The notes: generated from the sequence alone by a model not told the origin. Shown: positions 8,497 to 17,592, numbered from the stretch's first letter. The stretch is 64,000 nt of DNA from Methylobacterium aquaticum (GCF_016804325.1 NZ_CP043627.1:4399001-4463000); one strand, 5' to 3'. Made by a program: numbers and translations.

Positions 8497-8761
8497 AGGC
8501 TCTCCTCTCGCGGTTGCTGGCAGTCCGCAGACTGATGGCTGACACGGCCTCCGTGCCGAGGAGCGAGAAGGTGAGGCTGACGAGTTTGCCGTCGAGGTAG
8601 CCGGTCGCGATGTATCGTGCGCCGCCGGACTTGCCGCTGTAGCTCTCGCTGATCGCCGCGGTCTCCCACTCGAAGCGATCGCGGGCATCGGCGAAGTCGA
8701 GCCCGTGCCCGGCGGGAGGGGGCTGGCGATTCTTCTTTCGCTTGGGCTCGTCCCAGACCAT
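8477..8761 (-). CDS. brnT: BrnT family ribonuclease toxin (variant)
   Basis: A 94-residue protein from ATG 8761 (MVWDEPKRKKN); a GTG two codons upstream is an alternative. It fits the BrnT family at both ends: WDEPKRKKN at the start, LDFADARDRF after it, and SAISLRTASNRERRAY at the end. The usual N-x-x-KHG motif is replaced by an insertion (NRQPPPAGHG), so the Lys is missing and the loop is longer. The strongly hydrophobic, alpha/beta RelE-like fold is otherwise preserved. As a type II toxin it would cleave RNA unless bound by BrnA. The promoter must lie in the ~100 bp shared with the divergent DUF2891 gene. Confidence 0.75.
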   Translation of the reverse strand: MVWDEPKRKKNRQPPPAGHGLDFADARDRFEWETAAISESYSGKSGGARYIATGYLDGKLVSLTFSLLGTEAVSAISLRTASNRERRAYAGRFE

Positions 8762-8863
8762 TCGCACGTATTTGTTGTAACTCCAGGAAATCCCGGTGGC
8801 AAGCTGCACCGGCGTCGACGGATGGTGTAGGCGAGCGGCACGATCCGACGGAGCGCCCGACCG

Positions 8864-9868
8864 ATGCCCCACACCCTGACCCCCGAGACCGCCGCGCGCT
8901 TTGCCGCCCTCACCCTCGGCCACGTCACCCGGGAATACCCGAACAAGCCGGACCACACGCTCGCTGGCCCGGAGGATGCCCGCACGCCGGCCGCGCTGCA
9001 TCCGGTGTTCTACGGCAGCTTCGACTGGCATTCCTGCGTCCACGGCTACTGGCTGCTCGCCCGGGTGCTGCGCCGCTTCCCCGAGGGGCCGCAGGCCGGG
9101 GCGATCCGGTCCCTGTTCGACCGGCAGCTGACGCCCGAGAAGGTCGCGGGCGAGTGCGCCTATCTCGCGGCGCCGACGGCCCGGGGCTTCAAGCGGCCCT
9201 ATGGCTGGGCCTGGGCGCTCAAGCTCGCCGACGAGCTCGGACGGCTGCCCGACCCGCGCTGGGCCCGGGCCCTGGCGCCGATGGCGGAGATCGTCGCGCA
9301 GCGCTTCCGCGAGTTCCTGCCGCTCTCGCCCTATCCGGTGCGGGTCGGCACCCATTTCAACACTGCCTTCGGCCTGCGCATGGCGGCGGATTACGCCGAC
9401 GGAACCGGGGATGCCGGGCTGACCGACTTGCTGCGCGCCACGGCCCTGCGCTGGTACGGCGCGGATGCCGATTGCCCGGCCTGGGGCGAGCCGAGCGGCG
9501 ACGACTTCCTGTCCTCCGCGCTGATCGAGGCCGAAGCCCTGCGCCGCCTGATGCCGGCGGACGAGTTCTCGCCCTGGTTCGACCGCTTCCTGCCGCGCCT
9601 CGCCGAGCGCCGGCCCGACACCCTGTTCCGGCCCGCCACCGTCACCGACCGCAGCGACGGCAAGATCGCCCATCTCGACGGGCTCAACCTCAGCCGCGCC
9701 TGGTGCCTGCGGGCGCTCGCCGGCGCGCTGCCGGCGAACGATGCCCGGGTGCCGGTGCTGCGGGAGACGGCGCAGGCCCATCTCGACGCGGCGCTGCCCC
9801 ACCTCGCCGACGACTACATGGGCGAGCACTGGCTGGCGAGCTTCGCGCTGCTCGCCCTGGAGGCGTAG
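8864..9868 (+). CDS. DUF2891 domain-containing protein
   Basis: A 334-residue soluble protein. The DUF2891 family signature is evident: HPVFYGSFDWHSCVHGYWLL near residue 45, GFKRPYGWAWALKLADEL, GTHFNTAFGLRMAADYA, PSGDDFLSSALIEAEALRRL and HLDGLNLSRAWCLRALA. The motifs resemble an (alpha/alpha)6 barrel of the kind seen in glycan-acting enzymes, but no activity is established for the family. No signal peptide. It is divergent from brnTA and is followed immediately by a MITE. Confidence 0.85.
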   Translation: MPHTLTPETAARFAALTLGHVTREYPNKPDHTLAGPEDARTPAALHPVFYGSFDWHSCVHGYWLLARVLRRFPEGPQAGAIRSLFDRQLTPEKVAGECAYLAAPTARGFKRPYGWAWALKLADELGRLPDPRWARALAPMAEIVAQRFREFLPLSPYPVRVGTHFNTAFGLRMAADYADGTGDAGLTDLLRATALRWYGADADCPAWGEPSGDDFLSSALIEAEALRRLMPADEFSPWFDRFLPRLAERRPDTLFRPATVTDRSDGKIAHLDGLNLSRAWCLRALAGALPANDARVPVLRETAQAHLDAALPHLADDYMGEHWLASFALLALEA

Positions 9869-9890
9869 CCCGACCCCTTGGAGGCATGTG

Positions 9891-10015
9891 ATGCCAAGGC
9901 CTAAGATGCTGACGCATCGGGCCATTGAGCCATCTCGAATTTTCCTGTGCCAAGCCAGAGGCTTGACGAAAATTCGAGAACGGAACCGACGGTCGTTTCC
10001 AACGACCGTTGGTAT
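9891..10015 (+). repeat. 125-bp MITE-like repeat, copy 2
   Basis: Same family and orientation as the copy at 6989, with a slightly decayed left end (ATGCCAAGGCCTAAG) and an intact right end (CGACCGTTGGTAT). It separates the converging DUF2891 and pdxY genes. Confidence 0.88.
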
Positions 10016-10018
10016 GAC

Positions 10019-10867
10019 CTACACCGCCTCGACCGGGAAGGTGCGGCTCGGCGCGACGAACTCGTCCTGGGCCGCCACGGTCAGGATCTCCCGCGACCCG
10101 GCTTCCGCGGTGCGGCGCAGGAGGCCGAAGATCGAGGCGGCGGCGGCGCCCAGCGCCTCGCCGGCCGAGCGGCTGCGGGCGTAGTGCACCAGGAACAGGG
10201 CGGCGGTCGCATCGCCCGCTCCGTTGATGTCGAGCGACAGGCGGGGCGTGCGCAGGCGCCAGAACAGCCCGTCGGCGCCGGCCAGCATGTCGATGCTGTC
10301 GTCGGGCGTCTCCTCGGTGTGGAGCGAGGTGACCAGCACCACCTTCGGCCCGCTCGCTTGCACGGCGGCGACAGCGGCCTTGGCGTCGGCGAGCGTGCGG
10401 GTCTCGATCCCGCTCAGGAAATCGAGCTCGAACTGGTTCGGGGTGATGATGTCGGCGGCCGGCACCGCGTGGTCGCGCATAAATTCCGGGATGCCGGGCC
10501 GCACGAACACCCCGCGGCCGATATCGCCGATCACCGGATCGCAGCAATAGAGCGCCGCGGGGTTTTCCGCCCGCACCCGCGCCACCGCCCGCAGGATCGC
10601 GGTGCCGATATCGGCCGAGCCCATGTAGCCGGACAGCACCCCGTCGCAGGTCGGGAGCACGCCGCGCTCGGCGATACCCTCGACCAGCTCCTCGATCGCC
10701 GGCCCGTCGAACACCCGGCCGCGCCAGGCGCCGTAGCCGGTGTGGTTGGAGAACTGCACGGTATGCACCGCCCAGACCTCGACCCCGAGCCGCTGCATCG
10801 GGAAGACCGCCGAGGCGTTGCCGACATGGCCGTAGGCGACGTGGGACTGGATCGACAGGACGTTCAT
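10019..10867 (-). CDS. pdxY: pyridoxal kinase PdxY
   Basis: A 282-residue protein from ATG 10867 (MNVLSIQSHVAYGHVGN). It has the PdxK/PdxY layout: SIQSHVAYGHVGN substrate-binding segment, GYGAWRGRVFDG, DGVLSGYMGS, YCCDPVIGDIGRGVFVRPGI, ITPNQFELDFLSG, and the ribokinase-superfamily anion hole DINGAGDATAALF near residue 225 with the catalytic Asp. It phosphorylates pyridoxal in B6 salvage in the cytoplasm. It stands alone; DedA is divergent, 239 nt away, and the stop is 4 nt from a MITE. Confidence 0.92.
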   Translation of the reverse strand: MNVLSIQSHVAYGHVGNASAVFPMQRLGVEVWAVHTVQFSNHTGYGAWRGRVFDGPAIEELVEGIAERGVLPTCDGVLSGYMGSADIGTAILRAVARVRAENPAALYCCDPVIGDIGRGVFVRPGIPEFMRDHAVPAADIITPNQFELDFLSGIETRTLADAKAAVAAVQASGPKVVLVTSLHTEETPDDSIDMLAGADGLFWRLRTPRLSLDINGAGDATAALFLVHYARSRSAGEALGAAAASIFGLLRRTAEAGSREILTVAAQDEFVAPSRTFPVEAV

Positions 10868-11106
10868 CGCGACACGAGACCCCGCGAGAGATGCGAAGGA
10901 CCCCCGGCCGGGGGCGCTCAAGGCCCGCACGATTCCCGGAACCGGGCGCTCCTGGCAACCGCGCGCGTGCCGCAAAAGCACGCGGCCGCCCGGGCCGGGG
11001 CCGGGTTCACACCGCGCTCACCCGCCTCCGGTAGACCGGGGAGCGGCGGAACACCCGCCCGGCTCCCCGACTTGTCCCGCCGGCACTCACCCAAGGTCAA
11101 GGTTCC

Positions 11107-11631
11107 ATGGATTTCGAGAGCTTACGCAACACGGTCATCGAGTTCGTACGCGACCACCAGGCCTGGGCGCCGGTGATCACCGGGATCATCGCCTTCTGCG
11201 AATCCCTGGTGGTGCTCTCGCTCCTGGTGCCGGCGACCGTGATCCTGATCGGGATCGGGGCTCTGATCGGCTCGGGCGCGATCCCCTTCCTGCCGGTGAT
11301 GGTCGGGGCGGCGATCGGGGCGATCCTGGGCGACTGGGTCTCCTACGAGATCGGCCGCTACTACAAGGACGGCGCCAAGCGGATCTGGCCGCTCGGGCGC
11401 TACCCCGAGATGGTCGCCAAGGGCGAGGCCTTCTGCCAGCGCTGGGGCGCCTGGGCGATCTTCGTCGGCCGCTTCATCGGGCCGGCCCGGGCGGTGGTGC
11501 CGCTGATCGCCGGGGTGGCGCTGCTGCCGCGGCTCTGGTTCCAGCTCGCCAACCTGTCCTCGGCCTTCCTCTGGGCCTTCGTCTGGCTCGCCCCCGGGGC
11601 AGGCCTGATCGAATGGTTGCGGCGGACCTGA
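11107..11631 (+). CDS. DedA family membrane protein
   Basis: A 174-residue integral membrane protein with the DedA/SNARE-associated (VTT) fold: a first hydrophobic segment around residues 20-45 (SLVVLSLLVPATVILIGIG), a GAAIGAILGDWVSYEIGRYY motif, then FVGRFIGPARAVVPLIAGV with the conserved Phe-x-Gly-Arg-Phe and Arg residues, and two terminal membrane spans. DedA proteins help recycle lipid carriers and maintain membrane potential. It is somewhat short for the family. AAGG precedes the ATG by 4 nt. Confidence 0.88.
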   Translation: MDFESLRNTVIEFVRDHQAWAPVITGIIAFCESLVVLSLLVPATVILIGIGALIGSGAIPFLPVMVGAAIGAILGDWVSYEIGRYYKDGAKRIWPLGRYPEMVAKGEAFCQRWGAWAIFVGRFIGPARAVVPLIAGVALLPRLWFQLANLSSAFLWAFVWLAPGAGLIEWLRRT

Positions 11632-11794
11632 CGAAACGTCACATCCGGACCAGGAGAGCTGTGGACGCAGCGTCACGGCGAAGAGAAACTTGTCCTATCT
11701 CGCCGCCGTGGCCCCGGATTATCATGAAGTCTTAAGTCCGGACCGCATACTCGCGGCGTGCCGTGCCAAAGAGGCCGCATCCGAAGGCGGTTCC

Positions 11795-12952
11795 ATGCCC
11801 GACGCCCTGCCGACCTACCAGCTGCCCCGGGCCGCGCTCCTGCGCTGGCTGGTGGATCCCGGCCTCGACCTGCCGAGCGACCTGCGAATCCGCCTGATCG
11901 CGACGCTCCTGTCCTCCCCGCCGACCATGGTGCTGGGCGCGTTGGGGATGCTGACCATCGAGGTCATGGCGGCGATCCGGCATCCGGGACCGGTCTTCCT
12001 GGCTGTGCTGGCGACGGATGCCGCCCTGCTCGGGTTCCGCGTGGTCCTGATCCGGCGGCTTCACCGCGCCGTCGCGGCCGGGCGGCCGGCACCGACCGAC
12101 CTGATGCTCGCCTCGAGCCTCGCCTGGGCCGCCATGATCAGCCTCGCCACGGTCCTGTGCGTGCTGAGCGGCGATCTGGTGCTGCAGGTCCTGGCGCCGC
12201 TGACCATGATGGGAATCCTCAACGGCATCGTCACCCGCAACTATGCGGCCCCGCGCCACGCGGTCGCGATGCTCGCCCTGTGCAGCCTGCCGATGACGCT
12301 GATGCTCCTCGTCCATTACCGCGACGCTTGGTTCCTCGTCGGGGTGGCCCTGGGCCTGCTGTTCATGATGTCGATGAACGCGACGACGGTCCGGCTCAAC
12401 CGCACCTATGTCGAGGTGCTGCTCGCCAAGCGCGAGAGCCAGCACCGGGCCACCCACGATGCCCTCACCGGCCTGCGCAACCGCCCCGGGCTGATGGAGG
12501 ACCTCGCTGCGGGGATGCGGGGCGGCACCAATGACCTCGCCCTGCTGTATCTCGACCTCGACGGCTTCAAGGCGGTCAACGACGGCCTCGGCCACGCCGC
12601 CGGCGACGTCCTGCTGGTGGAGGTCGCCCGGCGGATCGCCGCGGTGATCCCGGAGGAGTGGCAAGCGGCCCGGCTCGGCGGCGACGAGTTCGTGATCCTG
12701 GCCGGCGGCGCACGCGCCCACGAGGCCGCTGCCGTGGCGGCGCGCCTGATCGAGGCCGTGAAGGCCCCCTACGAGGTCGGGATCGGCGTCGGCTTGAGCG
12801 TCGGGATCGGCTGGGCGACCCCGGGGATGACCCCGGAGGCGCTGCTCGCCGAGGCGGATGCGGCGCTCTACCGCGCCAAGGCCGCCGGCAAGGGCCGCCT
12901 GGCGGCGATGCCCGAGCCGCGCGTTGCCGAGGCCCGGGTTGGATGGGCGTGA
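11795..12952 (+). CDS. membrane-bound GGDEF diguanylate cyclase
   Basis: A 385-residue protein from ATG 11795, chosen because GAAGG lies 6 nt upstream. A TTG 35 codons earlier is possible. Residues about 30-210 hold five to six hydrophobic segments (e.g. MVLGALGMLTIEVMAA, FLVGVALGLLFMMSM). A GGDEF domain follows, beginning HDALTGLRNRPGL, with LYLDLDGFKAVNDGLGHAAG and an intact RLGGDEFVIL at about residue 294. It should make cyclic di-GMP at the membrane. There is no RxxD inhibitory site five residues before the motif, so product inhibition through the I-site is not expected. The substrate-binding-protein gene converges on it. Confidence 0.87.
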   Translation: MPDALPTYQLPRAALLRWLVDPGLDLPSDLRIRLIATLLSSPPTMVLGALGMLTIEVMAAIRHPGPVFLAVLATDAALLGFRVVLIRRLHRAVAAGRPAPTDLMLASSLAWAAMISLATVLCVLSGDLVLQVLAPLTMMGILNGIVTRNYAAPRHAVAMLALCSLPMTLMLLVHYRDAWFLVGVALGLLFMMSMNATTVRLNRTYVEVLLAKRESQHRATHDALTGLRNRPGLMEDLAAGMRGGTNDLALLYLDLDGFKAVNDGLGHAAGDVLLVEVARRIAAVIPEEWQAARLGGDEFVILAGGARAHEAAAVAARLIEAVKAPYEVGIGVGLSVGIGWATPGMTPEALLAEADAALYRAKAAGKGRLAAMPEPRVAEARVGWA

Positions 12953-12986
12953 GCGATTCTCGGCGCCGCTCGCGCGCCGGGCGGGA

Positions 12987-13991
12987 TCACCCCATCGCCC
13001 GCTTGACGAACCGGTCCTCGAAGGTCGTGGCGAGGTCGATCTTGGCGCCCTGCAAGTCGGGATCGAGGGTGCGGACCAGTTCCAGCACGCTCGCCATGCC
13101 CTCCTGCGTCGGGACGCCGGTGCGGGAATAGCTCTCGAGCGAGTTCTTCACCGCCTGCACGTACAGCGCCTTGTCGCCGAAATGGTAGGCCGGCGGCACC
13201 GTGTCGGCGATCTCTTCCGGGGAGGCCGCGACGATCCATTTCAGCGCCTTGGCGAAGGCGTTGACGACCTTCTGGGTCGCGGCGGCGTGGTGCTCGATCC
13301 AGTCCTGCTTGGTATAGACCACCGCCGCCGGGTTCGGCCCGCCGAACAGCGCCCGGGTGCCGGCCTCGGTGCGGGTGTCGACGATGACCTTGATGTCGCC
13401 GTCGGCCTCCAGCTTGGCGATCACCGGGTCGAGGTGGGAGATCGCGTCGATCTCGCCCTTCTTCATCGCCGCGATGGCGCCGGCACCGCCGCCGACGCCG
13501 ATGAGGGCTGCGTCGGAGGCCTTCAGCCCGGCCTTGATCATCGCGTACTGGGCGGTGAGCGCGGTCGAGGAGCCCGGCGCCGTCACGCCGATCTTGCGGC
13601 CCTTGAAGTCGGCGGCGGACTTCACCGTGTCGGCGAGGTCCTTGCGCACCCCGATCACGATGGCGGGGAAACGGCCGAGCTCGCAGACGGCCCGCACGTC
13701 CTGGCTCTTGGCCTGCATCCGGATCGTGTGCTCGTAGGCGCCCGTCACCACGTCGACCGAGCCGCCGATCAGCGCCTGGAGCGAGCGCGCGCCGCCGCCG
13801 AAATCGTTGATCTCGGCCTCGACGCCCTCCTCCTTGAAGTAGCCCTTCCGCTCGGCGATCGTCAGCGGCAGGTAGTAGAGCAGGGGCTTGCCGCCGACGC
13901 CGATGCGGACCTTCACGGTATCGGCCCGGGCCGGCACGGCGGGGCTGAGCGCCAGGGCGGCGGCGCCGGCGAGGAAGCTGCGGCGTTGCAT
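12987..13991 (-). CDS. ABC transporter substrate-binding protein (NrtA/SsuA/TauA-like)
   Basis: A 334-residue protein from ATG 13991 (MQRRSFLAGAAALALSPAV); an ATG at 14000 is in frame. The N-terminus has a twin-arginine-like signal (RRSFLAG). The body is of the NMT1/SsuA periplasmic binding class: IGVGGKPLLYYLPLTIAERK, GARSLQALIGGSVDVVTGAY, DFKGRKIGVTAPGSSTA, MKKGEIDAISHLDPV. Ligand (sulfonate, nitrate, pyrimidine precursor or other) cannot be assigned. It is the last gene of a three-gene operon with the permease (24 nt upstream) and the ATPase. Confidence 0.87.
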   Translation of the reverse strand: MQRRSFLAGAAALALSPAVPARADTVKVRIGVGGKPLLYYLPLTIAERKGYFKEEGVEAEINDFGGGARSLQALIGGSVDVVTGAYEHTIRMQAKSQDVRAVCELGRFPAIVIGVRKDLADTVKSAADFKGRKIGVTAPGSSTALTAQYAMIKAGLKASDAALIGVGGGAGAIAAMKKGEIDAISHLDPVIAKLEADGDIKVIVDTRTEAGTRALFGGPNPAAVVYTKQDWIEHHAAATQKVVNAFAKALKWIVAASPEEIADTVPPAYHFGDKALYVQAVKNSLESYSRTGVPTQEGMASVLELVRTLDPDLQGAKIDLATTFEDRFVKRAMG

Positions 13992-14014
13992 CTGAAACAT
14001 TCTCCCTTGCTCTC

Positions 14015-14854
14015 TCAGCTCTGGCCGCCGGCCTGCGGGCGCCAGACCAGGAGGCGGTTCTCGATCAGGGTGACGATCGTGTCGATCACGATGACGAACA
14101 CGGTCAGGATCAGCATCCCGGCAAAGACGCCGGTGACGTCGAACACGCTCTCGGCCTCGTGGATCTTGTAGCCGAGCCCGGCCGAGGACCCGAGATACTC
14201 GCCCACCACCGCCCCGACGAGGGCGAAGCCGACCGCGGTGTGGAGCGAGGAGAACATCCAGGTCAGGGCCGAGGGCCAGTAGACGTGGCGCAGCAACCCA
14301 CGCTCGCTCATGCCGAGCATCCGGGCGTTGTTGAGCACCACCGGGCTCACCTCGCGCACGCCCTGGTAGACGTTGAAGAACACGATGAAGAACACCAGGG
14401 TGAAGCCGAGCGCCACCTTCGACCAGATGCCCAACCCGAACCACAGGGCGAAGATCGGTGCCAGCACCACCCGGGGAAGCGCGTTGGCCGCCTTGATGTA
14501 GGGATCGAACACGGCGGCCAGCAGCGCGTTGCGGGCGAACAGGAACCCGAAGGCGATGCCGCCGAGCGCGCCGGTGACGAAGGCCAGCACCGTCTCCTGC
14601 AGGGTGATCCAGAGATGGCCCCAGATCTCGGGATTGGTCATCTCGGTCCAGGTCCGCTTCAGCACGTCGACCGGGGTCGAGAAGAAGAACTGGATCTGCT
14701 TGGGCGCGCCCAGGATGGGATAGACGGTGAGCACGTGCCAGATCGCCAGGCCGACGAGGCCGACGAGGATCTGCAGGGCGAGGAGGCCCAGGCGGTTCAC
14801 GGGGCGGTTCACGAGGGGACTCTCCGGTTCATCGTCACGCCGGGCCGCCCGCAT
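14015..14854 (-). CDS. ABC transporter permease (SsuC/TauC type)
   Basis: A 279-residue membrane protein with about six transmembrane segments, from LALQILVGLVGLAIW to LILTVFVIVIDTIVTLIENR. The permease signature for ATPase contact, EAA-like VVLNNARMLGMSERGLLRHV, sits near residue 180. It pairs with the adjacent binding protein and ATPase to import an unidentified small molecule. Its start overlaps the 3' end of the ATPase gene by 20 nt, indicating coupled translation. Confidence 0.9.
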   Translation of the reverse strand: MRAARRDDEPESPLVNRPVNRLGLLALQILVGLVGLAIWHVLTVYPILGAPKQIQFFFSTPVDVLKRTWTEMTNPEIWGHLWITLQETVLAFVTGALGGIAFGFLFARNALLAAVFDPYIKAANALPRVVLAPIFALWFGLGIWSKVALGFTLVFFIVFFNVYQGVREVSPVVLNNARMLGMSERGLLRHVYWPSALTWMFSSLHTAVGFALVGAVVGEYLGSSAGLGYKIHEAESVFDVTGVFAGMLILTVFVIVIDTIVTLIENRLLVWRPQAGGQS

Positions 14855-15710
14855 AGGCGCGCGACACCTCGACCCGCAGGCACGACCAGATTTCCTTGTA
14901 GAGGGCGTGGAATTGCGGCTCGAGGCGGATCTCGCTGATGTCGCGCGGGCGGGCGAGATCGACCTTGAACTCGCCGACGATTCCAGCCGCCGGGCCGGCG
15001 GAGAGCACCACCACCCGGTCGGCGAGCGCGATCGCCTCCTCGAGGTCGTGGGTGACGAACATCACTGCCTTGCGGTTGGCGGCCCACAGGTCGAGCAGCA
15101 GGTTGCCCATGATCTGCCGGGTCTGGGCGTCGAGCGGCCCGAACGGCTCGTCCATCAGCAGGATCTCGGGGTCGCGGATCAGCATCTGGGCCAGAGCCAC
15201 GCGCTTGCGCTGGCCGCCCGAGAGCATGTGCGGATAGCGGTCGGTGAAGGTCGCGAGCCCGACCTTGGCCAGCCAGTCGCGGGCCCGCGCCAGGGCCTCG
15301 GCGCGGGGCACGCCCTGCGGCTCCAGGGCCACCGCGACGTTGTCGATTGCCGTCTTCCACGGCATCAGGGCATCGGCCTGGAAGAGGTAGCCGGCGCGGG
15401 CATTGAGCCCCGACAGGGCCGAGGAGAACACCGTGACGCTGCCCGAAGCCGGCTTGAGCAGGCCGGCGGCGGCGTTGAGGAGCGTCGACTTGCCCGAGCC
15501 GGTCGGCCCGACCACCGCCACGAACTCGCCCGGCATCACCGCGAGGTCGATGCCCTCGACCGCGACGTAGCGCTTGCCGCCCTTCAGGGTGAAGGCGATG
15601 CTGACGCCGTCGAGCCGCACCGCCTCGCCATGGGCGAGTGCCGTGCCGCCGACCAGGCGCATGCCGGCCCGCCCCCCTTTTCGCCCCTCGGCGGCGCGCT
15701 GCCCCACCAT
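14835..15710 (-). CDS. ABC transporter ATP-binding protein (SsuB/TauB type)
   Basis: A 291-residue ATPase from ATG 15710 (MVGQRAAEGRK), with GGAGGGAG 8 nt upstream. An internal ATG at 15662 also has an AGGGGGG and could be the true start. It has Walker A GPTGSGKST, Q-loop YLFQADALMPW, signature LSGGQRKRVALAQ, Walker B ILLMDEPFGPLDA and H-loop FVTHDLEEAIALADR. It is the first gene of the operon and is divergent from mmcB. The coupling to SsuC/SsuA-like partners makes it an importer ATPase. Confidence 0.92.
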   Translation of the reverse strand: MVGQRAAEGRKGGRAGMRLVGGTALAHGEAVRLDGVSIAFTLKGGKRYVAVEGIDLAVMPGEFVAVVGPTGSGKSTLLNAAAGLLKPASGSVTVFSSALSGLNARAGYLFQADALMPWKTAIDNVAVALEPQGVPRAEALARARDWLAKVGLATFTDRYPHMLSGGQRKRVALAQMLIRDPEILLMDEPFGPLDAQTRQIMGNLLLDLWAANRKAVMFVTHDLEEAIALADRVVVLSAGPAAGIVGEFKVDLARPRDISEIRLEPQFHALYKEIWSCLRVEVSRAYAGGPA

Positions 15711-15931
15711 GCCCGTCGCTCCCTCCCGTGAACCTTGCCGTCTCGCGCGGCTGCATCGGTGGCGACCATCGACGAGCGGGCGCGGGAGATCAACCGCTTC
15801 GTCCGTCGCGCCACCCGGTTTCGCACGACCGGCCTCGGCGGGGTGCGCGCCCTGCGACACGGGCCGCAGGTGACAACACCGCGCGAAGCTGGTCCGATGG
15901 CGTTCCCGATTCGATCTCTCGTTCGGCCCTC

Positions 15932-16447
15932 TTGGCAACCCCGCAGCAGCGCCCCTCCACAACCTTGTCCGCCGCCCTCGCCCTCTCGCTCCCCGTCGAC
16001 CGCCGCCAATCGCCGACCGCGCTCAGCGTGCAGCGGGGCGTGCGGCGCCTGTTCGCCGAACTCGGCCACGTCACGATCCCCGAATTCACCCTGGCCAACG
16101 GCCGGCGCGCCGACCTGATCGCGCTTGGGGGCTGCGGCAAGCTGACGATCATCGAGATCAAGTCGAGCGTCGCGGATTTCCGCGCCGACCGGAAATGGCC
16201 GGATTACCGCGACTTCTGCGACCGCTTCTATTTCGCGGTGCCCGAGACCCTGCCGGTGGACATCCTGCCCGAGGATACCGGCCTCATCGTCGCCGACGCC
16301 TTCGGGGCGGAGATCCTGCGCGAGCCGCCCGCCCATCCCCTGGCCGGCGCCCGCCGCAAGGCCGTGACGCTGCGCTTCGCCCACGCGGCGGCGGGCCTGC
16401 TCCATGCGCTGGCGGATCCGGGGTCGATTCGCGAAGGGGCGCTGTAG
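15932..16447 (+). CDS. mmcB: MmcB family DNA repair protein
   Basis: A 171-residue protein if started at TTG 15932, the only start-like codon between the upstream divergent gene and the conserved region. An N-terminal extension cannot be excluded. The family pattern is clear: SVQRGVRRLFAELGHVTIPE, LANGRRADLIALGGCGKLTI, IEIKSSVADFRADRKWPDYR, and CDRFYFAVPETLPVDILPED. The Asp-x-x ... Glu-Ile-Lys arrangement is a PD-(D/E)xK nuclease-like core. MmcB acts with ImuB/DnaE2-type damage tolerance in Caulobacter; no imuAB is seen nearby. Confidence 0.82.
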   Translation: MATPQQRPSTTLSAALALSLPVDRRQSPTALSVQRGVRRLFAELGHVTIPEFTLANGRRADLIALGGCGKLTIIEIKSSVADFRADRKWPDYRDFCDRFYFAVPETLPVDILPEDTGLIVADAFGAEILREPPAHPLAGARRKAVTLRFAHAAAGLLHALADPGSIREGAL

Positions 16448-16526
16448 ACATCCGCAGGCCGCGCGCGGCATGTCCGGGGGCGCTGCCGTCCACGCGCGAC
16501 GCGAAGACCGGTCACGGTCTCATTCA

Positions 16527-16599
16527 GAGCCCGTTCGAGCGGGATTTTCCATAAACGATTTGAGTGAGGCGGGATCGTCTCATCCTCTGACCTCATCCT
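16527..16599. repeat. degenerate partial copy of the ~270-bp inverted-repeat element
   Basis: Starts GAGCCCGTTCGAGCGGG, a diverged form of the terminal repeat GAGCCTGTTTGAGCAGG, and continues through GAGGCGGGATC and CCTCATCCTGA into the next, better-preserved copy. It is apparently a truncated tandem copy. With the full copy it accounts for most of the 605-bp gap between mmcB and the next gene. Confidence 0.55.
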
Positions 16600-16867
16600 G
16601 AGAGCCTGTTTGAGCAGGATTCCGACCCAATATTTGAGGCAGGCGGGATCATCCTACCCGCTCACCTCATCCTGAGGTGCGAACGAAGAGAGCCTCGAAG
16701 GAGGGCTCCAGGGATCGCAGAGGCGTCTGGAGGCCTCCTTCGAGGTCAGTCGATCTGCGATCGCGTGCGATCTCTGATCGCCAACACCTCAGGATGAGGT
16801 GGAAGGGTAGGACATCTCCTGATTTTTCTCAGTTTTCGTCAAATCACGCTGCTCAAACAGGGTCCGA
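16600..16867 (+). repeat. ~270-bp inverted-repeat element, copy A
   Basis: Ends are GAGAGCCTGTTTGAGCAGG and CTGCTCAAACAGG. Inside lies a large palindrome bounded by CACCTCATCCTGAGGTG and ACACCTCAGGATGAGGTG, with CTCGAAGGAGGGCTCCAG and its complement within. No coding content is seen. Inverse orientation relative to copy B at 56007. Confidence 0.85.
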
Positions 16868-17052
16868 GGTGCTGCGAAGCAGTCTCGAAGGCGCAAACCG
16901 GACGACGAGGAGAGCCGGCAGGATTGCTCGGCTGAAGGGATTAGGCCTGATGGCGGGGTGCATCATTTCTTGACGGGACTGCGCGACTTTGTCCGATCCC
17001 CGCCACGATCGACGCTCATCGATCACCCTTCCTCCATTCAAGGCCCTGTGTG

Positions 17053-17352
17053 ATGTCGTCCCTGCGTTCGCTCCTCGCCCTCGCCCTCCTGGTCGCGGGC
17101 GCCGCTCCCGTCCTGGCGGCGGAGGATACCGTCGCGCGCTGGCAGCGGGCCGATGCGGCGTGCGGCCTGCCGTCCTCGCCGCTCGCCGAGCAGGCCTGCG
17201 AGGACCGCGACCGCTACGCCGCCGCCCTGCGCCGCCAGGGCTGGTGCGAGGCCCGCGCCACGACCGACTACGACCATTGGGGCTGGCGGCGATGCGCCCC
17301 GGCTGCGACGGCGCGGGCGACGCCGCGGCGCCGGGCTCGCCCGCACGCCTGA
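17053..17352 (+). CDS. small secreted hypothetical protein
   Basis: A 99-residue protein from ATG 17053 (a GTG one codon earlier is possible). Residues 1-21 form a signal peptide (MSSLRSLLALALLVAGAAPV). The mature part has four cysteines (ADAACGLPSSP, EQACEDRDRYA, GWCEARATTDYDHWGWRRC), suggesting two disulfides, and a basic Arg-rich tail. No family recognised. It stands alone between repeat elements. Confidence 0.6.
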   Translation: MSSLRSLLALALLVAGAAPVLAAEDTVARWQRADAACGLPSSPLAEQACEDRDRYAAALRRQGWCEARATTDYDHWGWRRCAPAATARATPRRRARPHA

Positions 17353-17464
17353 TCCGTCCCGCAAACGGAGGATGCGCCGGCCCCCGGGGAGGCGTTAGGC
17401 TCCGCGTCTCTGGACCTCGACTCCAAGCCCCGTCCGGCCCCCGCCGGCGGGGCTTCTCTCATGG

Positions 17465-17592
17465 ATACTACCAATGGCCCAAGATGCTGACGCATAGGGC
17501 CATTGAGCCATCTCGAATTGTCTATGCCAAGCCAGAGGCTTGACGAAAATTCGAGAACGGAACCAAAGGTCGTTTCCAACGACCGTTGGTAT
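17465..17592 (+). repeat. 125-bp MITE-like repeat, copy 3
   Basis: Same orientation as copies 1 and 2, from TACCAATGGCCCAAG to CGACCGTTGGTAT. It ends 24 nt from the stop of the convergent MFS gene. Apart from this element the 264-bp gap shows nothing else. Confidence 0.9.

Noticed and set aside
10868..11106. Possible small gene between pdxY and the DedA gene
   Set aside because: Readings on both strands lack starts with ribosome sites; the 239 bp are better explained as divergent promoters.
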